Source: a virus
DNA length: 30,733 nucleotides
Strand: one strand, 5' to 3'
IMG/VR virus record: IMGVR_UViG_3300031973_000285
Coordinates: 1 to 30,733 of that record
The translations under genes were made by a program, and so were the position numbers. The notes beneath the pieces are model-generated. The model had not been told where the DNA came from, made no database searches, and worked only from the letters and a program-made list of their open reading frames with translations. This document shows positions 15,033-24,700 of this stretch, one piece after another (position 1 is the stretch's first letter; the number at the start of each line of letters is the position of its first letter).

Positions 15033-16022
15033 TTGGACAAGGTGTTAGTTAAGAAATCAAACAACCAAGTCTTGGTTAAGAAGGCTGTCAGAGCAGTATA
15101 TCCTGTTAGTGGAGGTGGACCTGTAATGATGTTAGGCGGCGGTGGCGGCGGTGGCGGCCCTCGTGGTAGAACTCTAAGAGAGCGAGCAGGTGGTGCGCTT
15201 GGTGGTCTTGTAGGAGTCGCTGGAGCGCTTACTGGTTCGCATAGAAGTCTTGGAGGATTGGCTAATGCTATGGTTTCTGGAGGAGCAACGGGCTCTCAGT
15301 TAGGCAGCGCACTTGGTCGTACATTTGTTCGTAGAAGAGGGCAAGAATTGGCTAACTTAAAAGAGGCAGAAAAAAGAGAAAATGCAAGGCTTGCCGCTGA
15401 ACACAAATTAGAGTTTGGTGCTTCTGGATTCAGAGATAAACCGATAGCCGACCAAAGAAGAGCGTATCTAAGAGGAGTTGCTGAAAGACAAGCGGCGGAA
15501 AAGCAAAGTCAAAGAGAAGCAGATGCGGCTAGCACAGCATACGCCAGAACTTTCGGCTCAGAAAGAGGGGAAGAAGATAGAAACTATGCTGACATGATGA
15601 GACAGTTCGTTAGTGGAACGGGTATGGACCCTGCTAGAGCAGGTGAGTTTATGACTCAATTTGGTGAAAGAATAAATGTTATGCAAGAGCAACAAGCACC
15701 TAGTCAAGGTCAAAATGTTGCTGTAGTAAACCCCAATCAGGAAGATTCGGTAGACCAAAGGATGAAGGAAATGGCACAGTTACCACCTGCACAAAAATTC
15801 ATCCCTCCTTCTCAAGAGGCACTAGATGCAGGTCCCGGTGCTGAAATAGTTGATATCGAAGACCAATCAGTTAGTGAGAATGATGAGATATTAGAACGAC
15901 GATTGGCCAACATGCGACCACCTGAACAGGATGAAGAAGAGGAAGAACCAAAGAGGCCGCTTTTCTCTCAAGTAAGAGTCAGGCAGCAGGGACAAAGAAG
16001 TCTATTTGATAAACCGGAGTGA
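15033..16022 (+). CDS. Gly-rich, glycine-zipper protein, 329 aa
   Basis: TTG 15033 immediately follows the previous TGA, with GGGGGTG upstream; GTG 15042 is an alternative. The N-terminus contains a doubled phrase (KVLVKKSNNQVLVKKAV). Eight consecutive Gly follow (about 37-44), then an Ala/Gly-rich segment (GGALGGLVGVAGALTGSHRS, GGLANAMVSGGATGSQLGSA) with glycine-zipper spacing that may be membrane-active. The middle is a long Arg/Glu/Ala helix and the C-terminus is acidic (PEQDEEEEEPKRPLF) and ends QRSLFDKPE. It resembles the 5488 product in having Gly/Ala-rich segments, so the two may play related roles such as pore formation during genome delivery (inference). Family not recognised. Confidence 0.65.
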   Translation: MDKVLVKKSNNQVLVKKAVRAVYPVSGGGPVMMLGGGGGGGGPRGRTLRERAGGALGGLVGVAGALTGSHRSLGGLANAMVSGGATGSQLGSALGRTFVRRRGQELANLKEAEKRENARLAAEHKLEFGASGFRDKPIADQRRAYLRGVAERQAAEKQSQREADAASTAYARTFGSERGEEDRNYADMMRQFVSGTGMDPARAGEFMTQFGERINVMQEQQAPSQGQNVAVVNPNQEDSVDQRMKEMAQLPPAQKFIPPSQEALDAGPGAEIVDIEDQSVSENDEILERRLANMRPPEQDEEEEEPKRPLFSQVRVRQQGQRSLFDKPE

Positions 16023-16028
16023 TGAGAT

Positions 16029-17510
16029 GTGGAGGGTATCGATGAACTGGTCAGGGACATGGATGTGGAAATGTCCCGTAAGTCATTCGAGTACTTCTTC
16101 ACTGAAATCCTTGAATTCGAGTTCTCTGACCATCACAAAGACTGGTTGAAGGGCCTTAGTGAGAGTAAAAGATACTGTGTTAAAGCGAGCCGTGACCACG
16201 GCAAGTCTGTATTTTTCATGTCTTATGCGCTTTGGTTGGCCGCTTTCAAACCAAACACTCACATCATGATATTCAGTCACAGCCTTGAGCAGACGCTTGA
16301 ACACATGCGGTTTATCCGAAATAACATAGAAAGCGCTGACATTCTAAAAGGATTAAAACCTACGGGCAAGCCTTGGGCTAAATCTTACTTTGAGTTCACT
16401 AACGGTAGCCGTATGATGGCTAAGTCGGTTGGTGGTGCTACTCGTGGTTTCCACCCTGATGTAGTAGTATGTGACGATATTCTTTGGGGTACTACTAGTT
16501 CTGAGTTACAAAGAGCAGCCGACTGGTTCTATACTGTTTTACTTCCGGTTCTGCACCACACAGGTAGACTGATGATGGTCGGTACACCGTTTAGTTACAA
16601 CGATTTGTACGCTGAGTTAGAAGACAAGTCTGCATTTAGAGTCGAGACTTATCCGGCTATTTTACCTAATGGTGAACCACTTTGGCCTAGTCGTTGGCCA
16701 CTTGATGCTTTGAAAGTACGAGAAGATTCTATGCCAGCGATTAAGTTCGCTCGTGAATATTTGTGTGAACCTATCCACGATATGTCAAGTATGTTCCCGA
16801 TGACTTTGTTAGAAAAAGCCAGAGACAAAAATTTGGTACTGCTTGACAAAGCAGAAGAAGAGTTTGATGAAAATGGTCAATCATCTGGGGTATTTGGTCA
16901 GCACTTTGTAGGCTGGGACCCAGCGATTGCATCTGATTCTAACGCTGACTACACTGCTATGAGTGTACTTAGGGTGTTGCCGGGTAGTGAAGAAAAGCAA
17001 CTGGTGCATGTACTTAATCAGAAAGGGTTGAGTGGTGCTGCACAGAAAAGACAGGTCATCCTACTCAACAACAGATTCCAGCCTGACCTAATTGAACTTG
17101 AAGGTAATAACTTCCAGCGTATGTTTGCGGCTGAGTTGCAGGATATGCGAGGAGATATACCAATCAAGACATTCATGACTACAAGGCAAAAGAAAGAAAG
17201 TATGTTCATGTCTTTATTGATGGCCTTTGAACAAGGTCAAATCAAAACACCTTGGGGTGATGAAAAGAGCAAAGAGTTCACTCGCACTCTCGAAACACAA
17301 CTCAGTAGATTTGGTATGCAGAAGAATGGTAGACTAGAGTCTGTAGGTAGTCACGATGACTTGGCTATGAGTTTGGCTTTGGCTAATTGGGCCACTAAAG
17401 AGTTTAGGGGCTCTATCATCGCACTTGATGATTATCTTGAAGGCTTTGATGAGTGGTTCGGTGATGTATCGCAGAATAGAGTAGCGGGGGCTAGTTGGTT
17501 CACAATCTGA
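16029..17510 (+). CDS. terL: terminase large subunit (packaging ATPase-nuclease)
   Basis: 493 residues from GTG 16029, seven bases after the previous stop. The motor domain shows an atypical Walker A SRDHGKS (54-60) and a Walker B-type strand DVVVCDD (144-150), as in many viral terminases. The RNase H-like nuclease domain is intact: GWDPA with D297, ELEGNNF with a conserved Glu, and SHDDLAMS with D443/D444. The enzyme translocates DNA into the prohead and cuts concatemers, docking on the portal encoded downstream. Length is usual for the family. The next gene is separated from it by a TATA-like box, so transcription may restart there. Confidence 0.95.
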   Translation: MEGIDELVRDMDVEMSRKSFEYFFTEILEFEFSDHHKDWLKGLSESKRYCVKASRDHGKSVFFMSYALWLAAFKPNTHIMIFSHSLEQTLEHMRFIRNNIESADILKGLKPTGKPWAKSYFEFTNGSRMMAKSVGGATRGFHPDVVVCDDILWGTTSSELQRAADWFYTVLLPVLHHTGRLMMVGTPFSYNDLYAELEDKSAFRVETYPAILPNGEPLWPSRWPLDALKVREDSMPAIKFAREYLCEPIHDMSSMFPMTLLEKARDKNLVLLDKAEEEFDENGQSSGVFGQHFVGWDPAIASDSNADYTAMSVLRVLPGSEEKQLVHVLNQKGLSGAAQKRQVILLNNRFQPDLIELEGNNFQRMFAAELQDMRGDIPIKTFMTTRQKKESMFMSLLMAFEQGQIKTPWGDEKSKEFTRTLETQLSRFGMQKNGRLESVGSHDDLAMSLALANWATKEFRGSIIALDDYLEGFDEWFGDVSQNRVAGASWFTI

Positions 17511-17517
17511 TAAAGAA

Positions 17518-17527
17518 TTATATTATA
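17518..17527 (+). promoter_or_regulatory. TATA-box-like element before the LAGLIDADG gene
   Basis: TTATATTATA begins eight bases after the terminase stop. Its centre is 24-25 bases upstream of ATG 17547, the spacing expected if a transcript starts at or next to the start codon. GTGGAG (17535-17540) within this stretch could alternatively serve as a ribosome site on a longer message. Confidence 0.4.
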
Positions 17528-17546
17528 CCAAAAAGTGGAGATAACT

Positions 17547-18854
17547 ATGTGGCCGAGTCTAGGAATTGGAAACTTTACTAAATCTGTTGACATGGGTCAC
17601 GAGACTTTGAACATCATTGCATCAAGCCTGACTACTCATCCTCATGTCGATGACAATGTTGCTAAGTCAATTGCTTCACAGACTGTAGTGTTCACTACAG
17701 AAAATGTACCTGAGACTGTATATGCACCATTTTGCATTACTGGTGAAGGATGGTTTGAGGACAGACTCGGTAAAAGCGCATCTGAGATTGTCAAAGAACT
17801 CAGAAAGGCCCGCAGGGTATTCAAAGAACATCGTGATGAAATTGACGATATCATAGACAATGTTCGTAAAATTAAGAGCATGGAAGTAGATGCAACTATC
17901 AAACAACTTGGTTGGGGGGCAGAATACGAGGAAGATATTAGAAAACTTGGTGTGAGTGAAAGGGATTTGAAATCACTAAGGTTGTTTGGTCAGACAAGAA
18001 AAAGTAGTTTATTAAGAGCCTGCAACTCTTGGGCAGCAGCAGAAGACGCACTTGCTAAGTTGGATGAGTTTGAGGATGTCTGGGGCGAAGAAGAAAAGTT
18101 TGCTTGGGTCAACGCTATGGAAATGAAGCAAGATGCTCGTAAGATGTGGAAGAATGCATTACATCAAATCGACAACCTTTCCAAAGAACAACAGAAATGG
18201 ATGAGATTAGCAAAGGAAGAAATCACAAATCACGGTTCTATTTCAGCCAGAGCAATCACTGAAAACCTTATCGAAAAGGGCGTACCTCGACTTAATTCTA
18301 ACAGACTATCCAAACTACTCAACATGTATGGTGAAGAAATAAACATCGTTAAGGCTCATCGAAAAGGCGAATACATGTGTTTGTCCAAGGAAGGTCTGAT
18401 AATCAAAGACCCTTGGGCTTATGCCGCAGGCTTCCTCGATGCTGATGGCTACATTACTATTACAGAAAGGGGCGAGCCTAGGGCTGGCTTCATTGCCACT
18501 GGTGACAGAGGTAAATTGCATTGTGAGCAATTGCATAAAAACATAGGTGCTGGTGTATTACAAGTTGACCAAAAAGTATACAGCGACGGTCAACGGAGCC
18601 AGCACCGTGTTAGTTTCTACTCCAAAGATGATTTGGCTAAATTACTGGACAAAATCACTCCTCATTTGCAGATGAAAGAGAGGCAGGCAAAGGCTGTCAT
18701 GGCTTTCATAGGTGAGAAAGACCCTGTAAGAAAAACTGAACTAAAGCGATTTGTTCAGTTCTCCAACAGAGACGGAACATCAAAAGGTGAGGAGTCTCTC
18801 CGAGAGTGGGGAGTAGACAGAGATACGGTCATGAGTTGGGCGGAGGGATTGTGA
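17547..18854 (+). CDS. LAGLIDADG homing-endonuclease-like protein with unknown N-terminal domain
   Basis: ATG 17547 (435 residues) is preferred over GTG 17535 because GGAG lies at the correct distance. The C-terminal third contains one LAGLIDADG helix, YAAGFLDADGYITI (about 290-303). It is followed by the expected beta-strands and helices (GAGVLQVDQKVYSDGQ, HRVSFYSKDDLAKLLDKI, MKERQAKAVMAFIG). One motif means it would act as a dimer. The N-terminal ~240 residues are helical and unrecognised; residues about 215-280 resemble a winged helix (ISARAITENLIEKGVPRLN). It sits between terminase and portal, a classic place for free-standing homing endonucleases. Domain call is solid; nuclease activity and target are not shown. 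Confidence 0.8.
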   Translation: MWPSLGIGNFTKSVDMGHETLNIIASSLTTHPHVDDNVAKSIASQTVVFTTENVPETVYAPFCITGEGWFEDRLGKSASEIVKELRKARRVFKEHRDEIDDIIDNVRKIKSMEVDATIKQLGWGAEYEEDIRKLGVSERDLKSLRLFGQTRKSSLLRACNSWAAAEDALAKLDEFEDVWGEEEKFAWVNAMEMKQDARKMWKNALHQIDNLSKEQQKWMRLAKEEITNHGSISARAITENLIEKGVPRLNSNRLSKLLNMYGEEINIVKAHRKGEYMCLSKEGLIIKDPWAYAAGFLDADGYITITERGEPRAGFIATGDRGKLHCEQLHKNIGAGVLQVDQKVYSDGQRSQHRVSFYSKDDLAKLLDKITPHLQMKERQAKAVMAFIGEKDPVRKTELKRFVQFSNRDGTSKGEESLREWGVDRDTVMSWAEGL

Positions 18855-20623
18855 TGGCAGAAGAAAAAGGTAGAATTGGTAGATTCCTTGAATCATTGGC
18901 TAACCCGTTTAGAAGAAGGAGTACTCCAGCGCCGCAGATGCCGCTTTGGACTACAGGGATTCAAGAGCCTGTATTAGCACAGGGTATTACTATACCAGCG
19001 CTTTATGCAGTAGCCAATGAAAATCTGATATTGAGAACAGTGTTGTCTACCTTGCAACAAGAGATATTCCGTAGAGGTTACTATTGGGAAAAGAAATTTC
19101 ATAAGAAGTGTACATCTTGTGACGCTGAGTTTCAACATGATGTTAAGGAGTGTAAAGAGTGCGGCGATACTGAATTAGTCGGACCAGACCCAGAGCAACT
19201 AGTTTATCCAAGGTGGTTATTAGACCAAAGAAACTCTATGGAACAGTCTTTCATGGATGTGCTTAGAGAGATAGAATACGATTTGAATATTACCGATGAT
19301 GGGTTTTTGATACTTATCAAAGAGTATTACATGGACCCAGAAACAAATGAGTTGGCTTTCTATAGAATCAAAGAGATTGTCAGAGGCGACCCTATCTTTA
19401 TGCGAATTATTGCTGATAAGCGTGGAGTAAGAGGTGGTCGTTTCAAGGTATGCCCTATTCATCGTGACGAAGTTAAGTCTTATTCTGGCGAAGAAAAGAG
19501 TTGTGGTGTATGCGGGCATGAATTAGAAGATGTACATCATGTCAATACAGCAGGTTCTGGTAAGACACAGTACTATCTCAAAGGAGAAGTCATACATGTA
19601 AGTAAATACAATCCTAGTAAACTGTATGGTCGAAGCCCTGTATCCACCCTTTGGCGACAGGCCATGACTTTAACAGCGATGGACAACTACATGTACACCG
19701 CTTATTCAAAGCGTAGAATACCAAGAGGTATATTGAGTGTTACTACTGACAATCTTGAATCTATGAAGTCATTTTTCAAGTCAACCGACGAAAAGTTAGA
19801 GCGTGACCCGCATTACATACCTAAGATTGGTATTGAATCTGGTAGCGGTAGAGGTGGTATCAACTGGGTTAAGTTGATGGATAGCCTTGAAGAGATGCAG
19901 TATATTGCAGCCAGAGATGAGATGCGACAAAGAATCGCTGCTTTCTATGGTGTATCTAATGTATTCATGATGGACACTGGTAAATCTGGTGGACTGAATA
20001 ACGAAGGTATGCAGATACTGGTGACTAACAGGGCGGTTGAATTTGGTCACAAGGTATACACTGACCATCTATTCCCAATGCTAGTGGAACAAATGGATGT
20101 CAGTGATTGGCAACTTACACTATATCCGAATGAAGAAGAGGATGAAGTTACTCGATTACGCCGTGACGAAATGGAAGTTAACATTGCACAAAGAATGATG
20201 ATGATGGGTTACAAACCTGAACTCAAGGAAGATGCTAACCGTGACATCCGATTCATTTACAAGCAACCAGACCCGAATGACCCTGCTCAACAACCACCAC
20301 CTCCGGGCGGTATGCCTCCGGGTGGAGTGCCGATGGGCGGTATGCAGATGGGTGGCGGCATGGGTACACCGGGCGCTTTGCCAAGTCGAAACATTAGTCC
20401 ACAGGGGGCGGCTATGCTTGGCAGACAAGCACAGATGGGTATGGGGCAACCCGGTGGAGAAGGTGCAGGTTTGAGAAACAGGGGTCCCGCAAGTCCTCAA
20501 AACAGAACTAGCATGGGTGCAGGTGCACCGATGTCAAGCGTTCAGCAAAGAGGCCCTCAACCTAGTGGAATTCAGCAGGCGAGTCAAAGTATAACCAATG
20601 CTCGTAATCCTAGAGGGGCTTAG
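18854..20623 (+). CDS. portal protein with zinc-knuckle insertions
   Basis: ATG 18854 shares one base with the previous TGA and has GGAGGG upstream, so 589 residues is the best reading. The segments PWFTTGI-like start, YGRSPVSTLWRQAMTL, then a central helix and FYGVSNVFMMDTGKSGGLNN are typical of phage portals (the last is the clip/stem-adjacent region). The portal forms the dodecameric ring for DNA entry and terminase docking. Unusual: two Cys clusters, C86-x2-C89-x10-C100-x2-C103 and C200-x2-H203-x13-C217-x2-C220, lie within the N-terminal half and look like zinc knuckles. The last ~110 residues are Gly/Met/Pro/Gln-rich low complexity. Family call is by overall pattern and context. Confidence 0.85.
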   Translation: MAEEKGRIGRFLESLANPFRRRSTPAPQMPLWTTGIQEPVLAQGITIPALYAVANENLILRTVLSTLQQEIFRRGYYWEKKFHKKCTSCDAEFQHDVKECKECGDTELVGPDPEQLVYPRWLLDQRNSMEQSFMDVLREIEYDLNITDDGFLILIKEYYMDPETNELAFYRIKEIVRGDPIFMRIIADKRGVRGGRFKVCPIHRDEVKSYSGEEKSCGVCGHELEDVHHVNTAGSGKTQYYLKGEVIHVSKYNPSKLYGRSPVSTLWRQAMTLTAMDNYMYTAYSKRRIPRGILSVTTDNLESMKSFFKSTDEKLERDPHYIPKIGIESGSGRGGINWVKLMDSLEEMQYIAARDEMRQRIAAFYGVSNVFMMDTGKSGGLNNEGMQILVTNRAVEFGHKVYTDHLFPMLVEQMDVSDWQLTLYPNEEEDEVTRLRRDEMEVNIAQRMMMMGYKPELKEDANRDIRFIYKQPDPNDPAQQPPPPGGMPPGGVPMGGMQMGGGMGTPGALPSRNISPQGAAMLGRQAQMGMGQPGGEGAGLRNRGPASPQNRTSMGAGAPMSSVQQRGPQPSGIQQASQSITNARNPRGA

Positions 20624-20652
20624 GAAGTTTAAAGTCAAGGAAGGTAGTGGAG

Positions 20653-20997
20653 ATGAGCATGGACCTGAGAAAATTGGACCCAATGGCTAGAAAAATGCGT
20701 ACTCATGTAGACGCATTTTACAAAGCGCTAGACGAGAATGATGGCTTTTCTGCAAGAAATCACATCAATGAAATTGTGAAATATGCAGATTACCTAAGCA
20801 GTGATGTTGAGTCTGCTGTAATGAAGCAAGACGATTCTATTCAAGGAGTCAATGACATCTACGCTGGCGGAGTACCCATCATGAAAATGTCAGAAGTCGA
20901 GACTGTTCACAAGGCAGAAGCAAATGTTTTGCCGGGAACAATCAGAACTTCTCGCTTTGGAAATATCAACCGCAGACTATCAAACCGTACACTTTGA
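20653..20997 (+). CDS. small hypothetical protein next to portal, about 114 aa
   Basis: Three in-frame starts compete: GTG 20647, ATG 20653 and ATG 20659. GGAAGG upstream favours the first two, GTGGAG the last; I list ATG 20653. The product is helical and moderately charged (LRKLDPMARKMRTHVDAFYK, NHINEIVKYADYLSSDVESA). It ends with VETVHKAEANVLPGTIR and a basic tail. The phrase HKAEANV resembles the L-x-K-A-D/E phrases of the capsid and protease. It lies between portal and the giant protein in the head-gene cluster, so an assembly or connector role is plausible. No family recognised. Confidence 0.65.
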   Translation: MSMDLRKLDPMARKMRTHVDAFYKALDENDGFSARNHINEIVKYADYLSSDVESAVMKQDDSIQGVNDIYAGGVPIMKMSEVETVHKAEANVLPGTIRTSRFGNINRRLSNRTL

Positions 20998-21006
20998 GGT
21001 GAGTAA

Positions 21007-21378
21007 ATGAGCGACGAGGGGGAGAATGTTGCTGAGAAACTCATGGGTGCTCTCATCACTAAGATGGAAAGCATGGATGCAGGTTTACAGATGTTGAAAG
21101 CAGAAAATGCAGAATTGAAGAAAGCACTTACTAATCCTGCAAGTCTTTTGAGAAAGGCTGGATTTGTATCTGCTAGAAATCGTATGCCAGAGGATGTCAT
21201 GCCTGACACCTTTAGAGGAGATGCTGACGATGTACTTCTGAAAGGAGACAACGGAGAGCCTTTGAGCATACCCAAAACCAACGCTGACTTCCACAGCATG
21301 GATTGGGCAGATATACACGCACTTGCTGAGCAAGCAAAATCAGAAGGTGCAATTGGAAATGAATTAGGAATGGATTAA
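21007..21378 (+). CDS. small scaffold-like protein sharing a C-terminal motif with the protease
   Basis: ATG 21007 with GAGGTGA just upstream; 123 residues. The N-terminal half is a coiled coil (AEKLMGALITKMESMDAGLQ, MLKAENAELKKAL). After LLRKAGFVSARN the chain is acidic and flexible. Near the C-terminus it has IPKTNADFHSMDWADIHALA (M98, W100, H104), which matches IPSTEALGSMSWDEVHRLA at the end of the prohead protease/scaffold protein. Coiled coil plus shared end-motif suggests that it joins the procapsid scaffold or binds the same capsid surface (inference). I do not recognise a named family. Confidence 0.7.
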   Translation: MSDEGENVAEKLMGALITKMESMDAGLQMLKAENAELKKALTNPASLLRKAGFVSARNRMPEDVMPDTFRGDADDVLLKGDNGEPLSIPKTNADFHSMDWADIHALAEQAKSEGAIGNELGMD

Positions 21379-21379
21379 G

Positions 21380-21766
21380 ATGAAACCTAGATTTGAACCT
21401 AGAGAGCCAGAAGTTGACAGATTGCTAAAAGAAGCAAAGAAGTTAGAAGAGCGTATTGCTAAAGCAGAGCCTAATTATTCTGGACAAAAAGAAGGCTCAA
21501 AAGAAGGCTACGCTCGATTTGAGGCACAGCCGTCTGGTGTACCTAATGCTTTTTACAACACAAACAATGTACTACTTGACGGGGTAGAAGATGTTGCTAA
21601 CAAAGGTGCAATATCAGAAAGCAGTGATGTCTTGACGAGAACTTCACCTTACTACCCGACTGCTTTCAGTACAACAGGGGCTCTTGAAAACTTCAAAGGT
21701 GGTGACGGTCCAACCTTAACAGAATTGAAGAAGTCTATTGACCGACTATCCAGCCGTCTAAATTGA
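21380..21766 (+). CDS. small hypothetical head-region protein, 128 aa
   Basis: ATG 21380 follows the previous TAA by one base; a purine-rich stretch (TAGGAATGGA) could serve as ribosome site. The N-terminus is a charged helix (PEVDRLLKEAKKLEERIAKA) ending in an L/I-x-K-A-E phrase. The centre is a Gly/Asn/Ser-rich region with a few hydrophobic strands (GVPNAFYNTNNVLLDGVEDV). The C-terminus is a short coiled coil (LTELKKSIDRLSSRLN). Nothing enzymatic is seen. Position in the portal-to-capsid interval suggests an assembly or minor head protein. Unrecognised family. Confidence 0.65.
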   Translation: MKPRFEPREPEVDRLLKEAKKLEERIAKAEPNYSGQKEGSKEGYARFEAQPSGVPNAFYNTNNVLLDGVEDVANKGAISESSDVLTRTSPYYPTAFSTTGALENFKGGDGPTLTELKKSIDRLSSRLN

Positions 21767-21782
21767 ACGGCTGGTGGTATGG

Positions 21783-24700
21783 ATGATAGAAGGTCACTAC
21801 GATACCTTTGATAGGGCTAAGTTTACCTTCATAGAATCTATTTACGACGGTATAGGTAAAGCAGATGCTGCTGCCGAATACTACTTTGCTAGTCTTAACT
21901 TACAAAGACACGGCTATGATTTGAACAATCAAGACGAAACATTGCTGAAAATGGCGAATATTATTTTGAAAGAAGAAGTAGATTTAGAGCCAGATGAGGC
22001 AATACATGACCCTTGGTTCCCGCAATCTCAATACTTTACTGGTGAAGAAACGGTACAGAATCCTTCTTTACAGCCTTCGAGAGTCGTCGCACCTGAGCCG
22101 GGTCAACCTTTCACTGGTGCTAATATCCAAATGAATCCGGGTGACCCTAACAGTGATTCTCATCATGACATTGATTACTTTGGTTCAAGTCTGTTTCCTT
22201 TACACGGCGACAAAATGGCTGACCATGTTGCTGGTTTTTATTTAGGTGATAAATATGATGAAAAAACCCATTCTGAAAAATCAGCACATGTAGAAAATAA
22301 GTTCTTCAACAACCATACAACTCCTAATGAAGAAGAGCACCTTGAAAGTAGTTTTCTAACTGATAGGGCTCACTATGGAAAGTTAGCCGATGATATGACT
22401 AATCATGATATCTATCAAAGGCACTTTGATGATTGGAAAAGAAAGAATGACCCGTTAGTAAGATTAATGACTGAACAAATGCATGCACAAGGTGTATTTG
22501 ATGATGAAGAAATAAATCACAGACTTGCTATAAAGCATATGGAGGAAGCCAAAGAAGGTTGGAAGGACAATCTAAAGTTTACTGATTACCTGCTTGGCTT
22601 GGAATGGACAACGCCAGAGGAGCGACAAAAGTTATATGAGCATCTTATAAAACACGGTGGTAGTAAAAAAGATACCCCTTTAAAACTTAGAGGTGGTAAT
22701 GATTGGATGCCTAGATTGATTGCTAATTTCCATCAAAGATTTGGACCTATATACGACCATTGGATAGGTAAGGCTCACATACCGGGCTTCAATACTAAGG
22801 CTAGGAAAGAAAGAATGCCATCTAAAGGTAGAGAGCCGGGTCCGATGGAAAATAAAGAAGCATTCAGTGCAGTAGGACAAGATGGTTTTCAAAGAGCCTT
22901 AGAATACGCTCAGCAAATGGGAGCATTGGATGAAGAATTAGATGTAGGTAAAATACCTTTTCTTCAAGAAGATACTACTGATGATGGTAAGTATGTTGTA
23001 AGAGGTCTGCAACTTAGAAAGCCGACTAGAAAAACAACTGAAATGGTTGGGGAAACAGCAGGTTCTGATTATAGAACTTTACTTGCTTTGCTAGGTGCGG
23101 ATGAAAATGGTAAATTACATGCTGCTGGCCAACATCCTCTTTACAAAGAAAATTGGAACCCAGAAGAAGGGCCATTTACTCAAGAAGAAGTTGATAAAAT
23201 ATTAAGAAAACGACTTTCTTTAACAAGGTCTATGTTTCCGGGTATTATAGGTAGAAGAGAAAGTAATGTGATGTATGCTCCTTATTTAGATGAGGATGAT
23301 TATTATGATTATACTGATGGTTTAAGTCATGATTCTTTAGCAACTTATTGGGGTATTCCTTTCAAGGTTGGTGGTATGGATAAGCATCCTCAACTACTAT
23401 TTGAGTTACTTCATCGGGCGACTTTACTTCATGGTAAAAATCATTTTGTCCCTCCATCTAAGCGGATAAAAGAACAAAGTCCTACCTCAGAAGACATCTA
23501 TGAAACTGCATTTACCGAAATGGCAGAAGGGCCCAAAGAAATGGATACTGGGCCTTATGGCGAAGATTACCCAATCGACCAAGTAACAACAGACCATGAT
23601 GGTTACGAACACAGTCTTTTCTTCATGCATCATCCAGAAAAAAATAAATTAACTCATAGGTATATGTTAGAATTAGACTCTGATGACCATTTAGAAAACA
23701 ACATGGCTAACTTCCTTGCTCCTTTTGCACCTAGACCATTAGAAATTGTGGAGTCTAAATTTAACAAGGATGATAAAAGAAATTTACAATTAGACTTAGG
23801 CAATCCCCTTTGGTCAATTAATATCCATTCTCCCGGTTCTGCTAATCGTCGTAATGAAGCAATAGGTATTAATAATAATTTTAGTCGACATGCACAGTCG
23901 CTTGCCCCGGCATTGACTAATAAACTGTTATTAGATGATAAATTAGCAACCGACAGAACAGACGACTCTTATTCAGAAAATATAAATTCTAAATTAATAG
24001 GAAATAAGGCTGGTCACTTTAAGGTACATCACCCTTTTACTTTTCACGGTGGTCACGACCCAGACGCTCGAATGAAAGATTCTTCTTTATATGGTGCAAT
24101 TATAGCAATGCATAAGCATTTGTCTGGCCTTCCGGGTACACCCATAGATATAGGTGGTAGAATTCCTGAAAAAAATTTACCTATGAGCAAGGATAATTAT
24201 ATTCAGTTGACCAATCCAGAAAATTATGAACATATGACTTCTGCAAACCGAAAAAGAGCAAAGGAATTGGAAAGGAGAATAAAGGAATTAGAATTTCAAG
24301 CCCCTGACTTTGAAGGTGATGCTAGTCAAATAATTGAAAACAAAATTATTGATTTGGAAGAACAGTTATCGATGATTCCTACAATTGACCCCAAAGAATT
24401 TGGAAGTCAAAACTTTGTACCTACACATATTCAGATGTTGAAGGACAAGTTAAATTCTGATGACCAAGCCTATGCACAATTAGCAAAACGAAAAGCCGCT
24501 GAGTTTCCAGAACTATTTGATAGAAGTCTACCTCCAGACATAATCGAGGGCAACCTAAGACAGTTTGCTCGAATGCTAAATGATTATTTCCATCAGGCTC
24601 CATCAGAAGCACACGGCTTGAGTTCGCTTGCATCAGTTGACAAATTAAGTGATGCAGAGATGCAACGAAGTAATCCTATGGCGGAATCTGCTAAAGACTT

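Noticed and set aside
15130-15165. G-rich tract as a G-quadruplex regulatory element
   Set aside because: It encodes a run of Gly in frame, and most G runs are only two long, so a coding explanation suffices.
20280-20620. Gly/Met/Pro-rich portal tail as a separate gene or tandem repeat
   Set aside because: It is continuous with the portal frame and shows only irregular low complexity, no defined repeat unit.
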